Assembly (NCBI RefSeq): GCF_900048895.1
Contig: NZ_LT160635.1
Span: 1-64,000 of the forward strand
Source: Neglectibacter timonensis
GTDB taxonomy: Bacteria > Bacillota > Clostridia > Oscillospirales > Acutalibacteraceae
Length of the DNA: 64,000 nt
Direction: 5' to 3'
Shown: piece by piece, positions 58,917-64,000 of the stretch
Layout of the letters: each line of letters begins with the position of its first letter
How positions within the stretch are numbered: the stretch's first letter is position 1
The notes under the pieces: model-generated
The model's database searches: none
What the model was told of the DNA's origin: nothing
The model's input: only the letters and a program-made list of their open reading frames with translations
Made by a program: the position numbers and the translations under genes

Positions 58917-59567
58917 TTACGGCAGCTTGGGCTTCCAGCGAAACCAGAGGGAGAGGATAAAGGTGCTGCCATCCTCCGGGCCCGAAAGCATGCTGTTTGG
59001 AATCAACTCTGCAGACAGTACGGCCTCCATTCCCTTGTGGCCGGTATCCGCCCAGCTGTCCACGCACCGGCTGACCGAAGGGCCCTCCTTGAGCTCTTCC
59101 AGCCTTTCCAGGGACTGAAAGTGTTCGTTGCCGTCCTGAACCGCCAAAGGCTCGGGATCTCCGTATTCCGCCTTTATTCCCGCATAGGCCGCGTTGGCCA
59201 GTTCGTACTCCTGCGGCCCGGGTTCCGGGGAACTATGGAGGAATTTGACAGAGACCAGGAGCGGGGCGTCTGTTGTCTCGCCGGTTTCCGGATCGGTACT
59301 GTCGAAAAAGAGCTGTGTGGAAAATTTTTGCCCGCAGAATTGCTCGTTGCTGTCCAGAACAGCGCAGATATCCGTGCTGTCCGGGGAGAGGTCCCCTTCG
59401 GCGAGCTTCAGTCCCGTCAAAACCTCTTCCCGGGTTTTCCCCAGAAAGGCAAGATATTTTTCTGCCGCCGTACGAAAGCCGGCTTTTGGTTCTCCGCAGG
59501 CCGAAAAACAGGCGCAGAGAATCAGAATGGCCGGAAGAAGGAGGGAAACGCCCCGCTTAATGTTCAT
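58917..59567 (-). CDS. Putative lipoprotein of unknown function
   Basis: 216 residues from the ATG at 59567, which has AGGAG eight bases upstream. A lipoprotein signal (SLLLPAILILCACFSAC, lipobox FSAC then G) is followed by an acidic outside domain of about 190 residues with no repeats or membrane segments (AAEKYLAFLGKTREEVLTGL, AELIPNSMLSG). I do not recognise the family. A strong promoter and a ~210-nt structured leader precede it, which suggests post-initiation control. Confidence 0.7.
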   Translation of the reverse strand: MNIKRGVSLLLPAILILCACFSACGEPKAGFRTAAEKYLAFLGKTREEVLTGLKLAEGDLSPDSTDICAVLDSNEQFCGQKFSTQLFFDSTDPETGETTDAPLLVSVKFLHSSPEPGPQEYELANAAYAGIKAEYGDPEPLAVQDGNEHFQSLERLEELKEGPSVSRCVDSWADTGHKGMEAVLSAELIPNSMLSGPEDGSTFILSLWFRWKPKLP

Positions 59568-59776
59568 CCCATGCACTCCTCTCATCTCAAGGAGCGGCCG
59601 CCGCAGGCAGCCGCCCTAAGGGTATGCTCCGGATTACTCAGGCAGGCACTGGCGAAATCCGGTGAACAGCCTGCGAACGGCTTTTGAGGCAGGAACGCCC
59701 TAAAGCTGTCCGCAGAACCTGCACGTACGGAAGGCGCAGTTGATGCAGCGGTTTCCCCGGACAGCGTCCTCAGTAC
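59568..59776 (-). promoter_or_regulatory. Structured leader of the lipoprotein gene
   Basis: About 210 nt between a strong promoter and the start codon. Perfect stems include GCTGTCCG (59705-59712) with CGGACAGC (59758-59765), and CCGGATT (59629-59635) with AATCCGG (59656-59662). It does not match a riboswitch class I recognise. Confidence 0.4.
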
Positions 59777-59782
59777 AATTCC

Positions 59783-59811
59783 ATGATAGGCCTTTTCTAC
59801 AGACCTGTCAA
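59783..59811 (-). promoter_or_regulatory. Promoter of the lipoprotein gene
   Basis: Minus strand perfect TTGACA (59811-59806), 17-bp spacer, TATCAT (59788-59783). Confidence 0.75.
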
Positions 59812-59877
59812 GGAGAAACCGGAGCAGGGCGGGCCCCGTTGAAAACAGTCCGGGGAAAGGCCTGCGGAAGAAACGGA

Positions 59878-59916
59878 AAGGAGGCGCTGCAAAGCTCAGC
59901 CTTTGCAACGCCTTCC
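59878..59916 (-). terminator. Hairpin downstream of the acyl-CoA synthetase fusion gene
   Basis: GGAGGCGCTGCAAAG (59880-59894) pairs with CTTTGCAACGCCTTCC (59901-59916), with one mismatch. The minus-strand tail is CCTTTCCGTTTCTT, so it is a weak terminator, about 80 bp after the stop codon. Confidence 0.45.
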
Positions 59917-59996
59917 GGGGAATCTACAAATTTTTCAAGACGGGGGTCTTTTCCAGCGCGCCCTTCGGGCAGGGCAGGCTCCGCTCGCGTCGTGTA

Positions 59997-62285
59997 TCAG
60001 CCCTTCAGTTCCACCCTTCTGATCTTGCCGCTGATGGTCTTGGGCAGATCGTCGCGGAATTCCACAAGGCGGGGGTATTTATAGGGGGCGGTGTGTTTTT
60101 TGACATAGGTCTGAATCTCTTTTTTCAGCGCGTCGGTGCCTTCCGTGCCCTTGGTAAGCACAATGAAGGCTTTCACCACCTGGCCGCGTACGGGGTCGGG
60201 GGCGCTGGTGACGGCGCATTCCAGCACATAGGGCAGTTCCATGATGACGCTTTCGATCTCAAACGGCCCGATGCGGTAGCCGGAGGATTTAATCACATCG
60301 TCGGTGCGGCCTACATACCAGAAGTAGCCGTCCTCATCCCGCCATGCGGTGTCTCCGGTGTGGTATACATTGTCGCACCAAGCTTCCTTTGTCCTGTCTT
60401 CGTCCCTGTAGTAGCCCATAAACAGGCCGCAGGGGGTCTTCCTGTCCGTGCGCACCACGATTTCTCCGGTTTCGCCCACCGGGGCGCTGGAACCGTCGGG
60501 CAGGATGATGTCCACGTCGTACAGGGGGCTGGGCACGCCCATGGAGCCGGTCTTGGGCACGCTGCCCACAGGGTTGTAAACGGTGAGGGTGGTTTCGGTC
60601 TGGCCGAAGCCCTCCATCAGGGAAAGGCCCGTGGCCCGCTTCCACTGCTCATAAACTTCGGGGTTCAGCGCCTCGCCTGCGGTGGTGGAGTATTCAATAG
60701 AGGAGAGGTCGTATTTCGACAGATCCTCTTTGATGAAGAAACGATACATGGTGGGCGGCGCGCAGAAAGTGGTGATGTGGTATTTTGCAAACATGGGCAG
60801 GATGTCGTTAGCGTCGAACTTGTCAAAATCGTAGGTAAAGATGGCGGCCTCGTTCATCCACTGGCCGTAATATTTTCCCCACAGGGCCTTGCCCCAGCCC
60901 GTGTCGGAAATGGTGAAGTGCAGGCCGTCCGGATTTACGTTATGCCAGTATTTGGCGGTGATATAGTGGCCCAGGGCATATTTGTAGTTGTGCTCTGCAA
61001 TTTTCGGATAACCCGTGGTGCCGGAGGTGAAGAACATCAGCATGGGATCGGAGCCGCAGGGTGCGTCCGGCTTCCTCCCGTAGGTGTCGGGGAAGCTTTC
61101 CACCTCTTTGTCAAAGTCATGCCAGCCCAGGCGGTTTTCCCCTACCATGATCTTCACGTCCACGGTATCGCTGTTTTGGGCCGCCCGGTCCGCCTCGTCG
61201 GCCACCTGGCCGTCCGAAGTGCAGATGACCGCTTTGACGCCGGCCGCCTTGTAACGGTAGTCAAAGTCGTGCTCCATCAACAGGTTGGTGGCGGGGATGA
61301 TCACCGCGCCCATCTTGTGCAGGGCTGTGATGACGAACCAGAATTGATAATGGCGCTTGAGCACCACCAGCACCCGGTCCCCCCGGCGGATGCCCAGGGA
61401 TTCCAAATAATTGGCGGTTTTCGACGACCATCTGCTGATATCGCCGAAGGTGAAGCGGCGCTCTGTCTTATCCCGGGACACATGGAGCATGGCAAGCTTT
61501 TCCGGGCATTTTTCCGCCAGCTTATCCACGATGTCAAAAGCAAAGTTAAATTTTTCCTCATTTTTGAAGGTCATGCCGTTTAAAATCCCGTTTTCGTCCA
61601 GGGTGGTCTCCACAAAGGGGGTGGACACGGTTTCCCGGTCCTGCCGGGCAATCTTTGCGTCGATGAGCTTCTGGAAGCGGTCCTGCTCGGGGACGAATTC
61701 CTCCGCGCCCTTCAGGACGATAGCGTAGATCTGGCAGTCCGCGCCGCCTGTGGCGATCATGCCGTGGGGAGCGGCGGAGTTGTAGTAAATGGAATCCCCC
61801 TCATGCAGCAGCTCCACATGGGAGCCAACCTGCATTTTCATGGAACCCTTCACCACAATGTCGAACTCCTGGCCCGCATGGGTGGAGAGCTTGATAGCCA
61901 CGTTTTGCTCTGCCTCAGAATAGGGCATGGTGACGAAAAAAGGCTCTGCTGTCTTGTTTTTGAACAGGGGGGCCATGTTCAGATATTTGAATCCGTGGCG
62001 CCGGGTGATGGGCAGGCCGTCGTCCTTGCGCACGATGGTGTAGGTGGAAAGGGTGGGGCTGACGCCCTTGATCAGGTCGGTGGGGTCGATGCCGAAGCGC
62101 TGCGCGCATTTGTAGATAAAGGTAAAGCTGAAATCCGCTTCGCCCGCCTCGCATTTCTGATATTCCTCTTTGGTGACGCCGGTGCATTTTGCCATTTCAT
62201 CCTCAGAAAGGCCCGTGATTTCCCGCATGGTGCGGATGCGTTCCGCGACCTCTGCTAGCTGGGTCTTCAAATCTGTTTTCTCCAT
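59997..62285 (-). CDS. Xre-HTH / cupin / acyl-CoA synthetase fusion protein
   Basis: 762-residue three-part protein. Residues about 10-75 form an Xre-type helix-turn-helix (MREITGLSEDEMAKCTGVTK then EEYQKCEAGEADFSFTFIYK). Residues about 115-195 form a cupin (HAGQEFDIVVKGSMKMQVGS; GDSIYYNSAAPHGM). From about 240 to the end lies a medium-chain-type AMP-forming acyl-CoA synthetase: P-loop FFTSGTTGYPKIAEH, YSTTAGEALNPE, GFGQTETTLTVYNP, YRIGPFEIE and the C-terminal catalytic Lys in KTISGKIRRVEL. The first two parts look like a one-component HTH-cupin regulator, so the enzyme may sense its substrate or bind DNA. AAAGGGG lies before the ATG. A T-box leader precedes the gene. The substrate is probably a medium-chain, branched or aromatic acid; this is inference. 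Confidence 0.9.
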   Translation of the reverse strand: MEKTDLKTQLAEVAERIRTMREITGLSEDEMAKCTGVTKEEYQKCEAGEADFSFTFIYKCAQRFGIDPTDLIKGVSPTLSTYTIVRKDDGLPITRRHGFKYLNMAPLFKNKTAEPFFVTMPYSEAEQNVAIKLSTHAGQEFDIVVKGSMKMQVGSHVELLHEGDSIYYNSAAPHGMIATGGADCQIYAIVLKGAEEFVPEQDRFQKLIDAKIARQDRETVSTPFVETTLDENGILNGMTFKNEEKFNFAFDIVDKLAEKCPEKLAMLHVSRDKTERRFTFGDISRWSSKTANYLESLGIRRGDRVLVVLKRHYQFWFVITALHKMGAVIIPATNLLMEHDFDYRYKAAGVKAVICTSDGQVADEADRAAQNSDTVDVKIMVGENRLGWHDFDKEVESFPDTYGRKPDAPCGSDPMLMFFTSGTTGYPKIAEHNYKYALGHYITAKYWHNVNPDGLHFTISDTGWGKALWGKYYGQWMNEAAIFTYDFDKFDANDILPMFAKYHITTFCAPPTMYRFFIKEDLSKYDLSSIEYSTTAGEALNPEVYEQWKRATGLSLMEGFGQTETTLTVYNPVGSVPKTGSMGVPSPLYDVDIILPDGSSAPVGETGEIVVRTDRKTPCGLFMGYYRDEDRTKEAWCDNVYHTGDTAWRDEDGYFWYVGRTDDVIKSSGYRIGPFEIESVIMELPYVLECAVTSAPDPVRGQVVKAFIVLTKGTEGTDALKKEIQTYVKKHTAPYKYPRLVEFRDDLPKTISGKIRRVELKG

Positions 62286-62404
62286 GGTAAGTTTCCCCTT
62301 TCTTTGGCTTATTATGAATGAGAAGCCGTTTAAATTGAATGACGCGCTGGCAGCTTTGTCCGGCGGCGTTGGCTTTTCGTTTTATCCGCGGATTCTACAG
62401 GACC

Positions 62405-62733
62405 AGGCCAAATAAAAAACCGTCTCAAAAGATGATATGCTCATCTCTTGAGACGGAATAAACTCCGCGGTACCACTCAAATTGCGCTTTCGCGCCACCT
62501 TGTCGGGCTCCAGCAAGCCCTATGCACTAACGCAGCATACGCAGGAAAGGCTTACTGCCCGGGAGCTCCGGGATTCGGCTTTCCGGCTCGGAAGGGATGG
62601 GCATAAGCCCCCAGAAGGGAAGGGCTTCAGGAATTCTCCGCATTGGCTCGCAGCAGCCGCCAACTCTCTGAAACGGATAAAATTCAGGCCGTCTTCGTCA
62701 TCGCCTTTTCTTTTATACAGTTGTAAAAGATTG
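62405..62733 (-). promoter_or_regulatory. T-box riboswitch leader upstream of the acyl-CoA synthetase fusion gene
   Basis: Minus-strand leader of about 330 nt with T-box hallmarks. The T-box core GAGTGGTACCGCGG is at 62478-62465. Stem I has AGAGAG followed by a TTGGC...GCCAA stem enclosing a GCTGCTGCGA loop (GNTG type). The terminator CCGTCTCAAGAGATGA/TCATCTTTTGAGACGG (62456-62420) ends in TTTTTT (62419-62414). T-boxes read uncharged tRNA through a specifier codon. A candidate is UUC (Phe) next to GAA in the GAATTC at 62636-62631, but I am not sure of it. No synthetase or amino acid gene follows; the first gene is the HTH-cupin-acyl-CoA synthetase, 119 nt beyond. Confidence 0.85.
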
Positions 62734-62739
62734 TAATTG

Positions 62740-62768
62740 ATAGTACACCAACTTTCGCAGGTTGTCAA
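62740..62768 (-). promoter_or_regulatory. Promoter of the T-box leader
   Basis: Minus strand perfect TTGACA (62768-62763), 17-bp spacer, TACTAT (62745-62740), just ahead of the T-box leader. Confidence 0.75.
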
Positions 62769-62856
62769 GAGCAATCCTGCAAAAAATTTTCATCTTCAAG
62801 GCGTTTCGGAAACGAGAACGTCAGAGAAAACCGGAATGGCGCGGCGATTCCTAATT

Positions 62857-64000
62857 TTATAGGGAAAGTGCCGCAGGCCCGGCGGATTCCGGCAGCAGGC
62901 TGCTGAAATAGTTCCGGAGCTTCTGTTCCTCGCCAGCCAAAAAGCTGCCCCAGGCGGCGGAAAAAATTTCCGGTCCGTCCTGCAGGCATTGCTCCAGATG
63001 GTAAGCCCTCTCAGAATATTCGTCATGGAGGCAGCGGCCCTTTAAGCGCAGCAGGGTAAAGGGATATCCCCAGAGGAGCAGTTCCCGGATTCTGCCGTAG
63101 CATTCCCGGATGGAGGCGAGAGGGCACTGCTCTTCTACAAAGGTGAGGCAGATGTCAAAACAGAGATATTCCTGCTTTTCCTCCCTCAGCCGTTTGAAAC
63201 TTTCCAGCAGCCACAGGCGCTGTTCCGGAGAGACAGCCTCCAGCGTGTAGCGGGATACCTGGGGGATGGTCAGCGTCAGCAGCTGCAGGCTTTCCAGATA
63301 GAGCCGCAGGCCCACCTGGATTTCCGGCCTGGAATAATCGGTTTCCCGGGGCTCCATATAGACCAGCGTTCCCTTTCCCTGCTGGGGCAGTACAACGCCC
63401 AGCTGTTCCAGAATATCCAGGGAACGCCGCACCGTATTGCGGGAAACCCCGTATCGTTCCATCATCTTGGGGAGGGAGGGCAGATAGCTCCCCACAGGAT
63501 ATTGGCCTGAGAGAATGCCGGAGATCATCCGGGAAGCCAGGGAGTACCGCAGCTGGGGACGCAGCCGGCTGACGGTCCATCGGAAAGGCACCGGCTCTTC
63601 CTGATCCGGAGGGCATTCCGCTTTGACCTCCCGGAGAAAGGCAAACAGCGCCTCGGACGCCTTCCTGCAGGAGGTTTCAAAACGCCCGTTCAGGAGGGCT
63701 GCGATGTCTTCCCGGGAGCTTATGCCAGGCTCCAGACGAAAGGGCACCTCCCCTTTCGCCCCTTCCAGGTAGGGGAACTGAAGATAGCGGATGGCCTCCC
63801 AGTAAAGATTCAGCGCCAGCCGGTTTTTGAGAGAGCGGATGGCCAGCAGATGGAATTCCACCGGCAGGGCCGCCGGACTGTGAGCGGGGTCCTCCAGACC
63901 GTGCCGGAGCTGCGCCCAGTCCTCCTCCTCCCAGCAGTCCAGCCCCGCCCTCCAGAGAGGCTCCAGAAGAAGCTTCGCGGACAGCGCCAGATCCCGAATC
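62857..64000 (-). CDS. GntR-type regulator, partial at window edge
   Basis: The frame runs to the window edge without a start, so the gene is cut; 380 residues are visible. A helical part (from IRDLALSAKLLLEPLW to LEPGISSREDIAALL) resembles a GntR-family effector domain. It is followed by a winged helix (LASRMISGILSGQYPVGSYL then PSLPKMMERYGVSRNTVRRS, ending LEQLGVVLPQQGKGTLVY), then a second effector-like helical domain to the end. The GTG at 63861 is in frame, but coding continues upstream of it. A second winged helix may lie beyond 64000, making a tandem regulator. It is upstream of, and on the same strand as, the T-box-controlled gene. No ligand can be inferred. Confidence 0.75.
   Translation of the reverse strand, partial: IRDLALSAKLLLEPLWRAGLDCWEEEDWAQLRHGLEDPAHSPAALPVEFHLLAIRSLKNRLALNLYWEAIRYLQFPYLEGAKGEVPFRLEPGISSREDIAALLNGRFETSCRKASEALFAFLREVKAECPPDQEEPVPFRWTVSRLRPQLRYSLASRMISGILSGQYPVGSYLPSLPKMMERYGVSRNTVRRSLDILEQLGVVLPQQGKGTLVYMEPRETDYSRPEIQVGLRLYLESLQLLTLTIPQVSRYTLEAVSPEQRLWLLESFKRLREEKQEYLCFDICLTFVEEQCPLASIRECYGRIRELLLWGYPFTLLRLKGRCLHDEYSERAYHLEQCLQDGPEIFSAAWGSFLAGEEQKLRNYFSSLLPESAGPAALSL

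Noticed and set aside
60093-61583. 496-codon open frame on the plus strand
   Set aside because: Antisense to the acyl-CoA synthetase; typical shadow frame of a GC-rich gene.
1-64000. CRISPR arrays, rRNA or tRNA genes
   Set aside because: No regularly spaced repeats with unique spacers, no rRNA sequence and no tRNA cloverleaf were seen on either strand. The only regular array is the three 99-bp units, which have no spacers.

Overview
The window is a chromosomal segment of an anaerobic, endospore-forming Firmicute, most likely a GC-rich gut Clostridia of the Oscillospiraceae/Ruminococcaceae type. The reasons are a spoIIP sporulation gene, the darA-holB-ricT cluster, a T-box leader, AGGAGG-type ribosome sites with many TTG/GTG starts, ferredoxin-type redox proteins and no respiratory genes. 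The genus is not resolved.

Layout: 0-1.7 kb, a solo tyrosine integrase between 19-bp direct repeats. 1.8-7.4 kb, minus-strand housekeeping genes (pgsA, rimO, Nudix, a DUF3842-like protein, a sigma-like/GerMN membrane protein, YihY). 8-14.2 kb, a complete Opp/Dpp peptide ABC importer. 14.4-19.8 kb, small regulators and a heterodimeric ABC exporter whose two genes are separated by three 99-bp repeats. 20-26.2 kb, hemolysin III, a polysaccharide deacetylase/amidase/AGCS symporter group, and darA-holB-ricT. 26.2-32.8 kb, five aldo/keto reductases with an Fe-S flavoprotein and a LysR regulator. 32.9-35.6 kb, an epimerase-like gene and pyruvate kinase. 35.8-41 kb, a recombinase, a probable invertible promoter and a 1372-residue SLH surface protein. 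41-46.7 kb, rsmI/trmN6, ferredoxin, citrate synthase and spoIIP. 47-52.5 kb, an M23 hydrolase, an LDH-like enzyme, a ferritin-like protein, a nucleoside hydrolase and a C39-like peptidase. 52.5-55.6 kb, a two-component system with a third gene. 55.8-58.8 kb, a sugar/inositol-type catabolic pair with a divergent AraC regulator. 58.9-64 kb, a lipoprotein with a long leader, a T-box-controlled HTH-cupin-acyl-CoA synthetase fusion, and a GntR-type regulator cut by the window edge.

The strongest candidate for a new system is at 35812-41027. A tyrosine recombinase gene ends one base before an 18-bp site (36658-36675) that recurs inverted at 36865-36882. Each copy looks like a recombinase core site: two inverted arms around an asymmetric 6-bp spacer. 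The ~190 bp between them carry a promoter that now points away from the SLH gene and a terminator-like hairpin. Inversion would aim the promoter at the SLH gene, so the sequence reads as a phase-variation switch caught in the OFF state. The second candidate is the T-box leader (62405-62733) in front of a regulator/cupin/acyl-CoA synthetase fusion. The third is an 18-bp direct-repeat box (GCAAAA-N5-GCAAAA) present both upstream of the two-component operon and upstream of the neighbouring C39-like peptidase gene, which suggests a small regulon.
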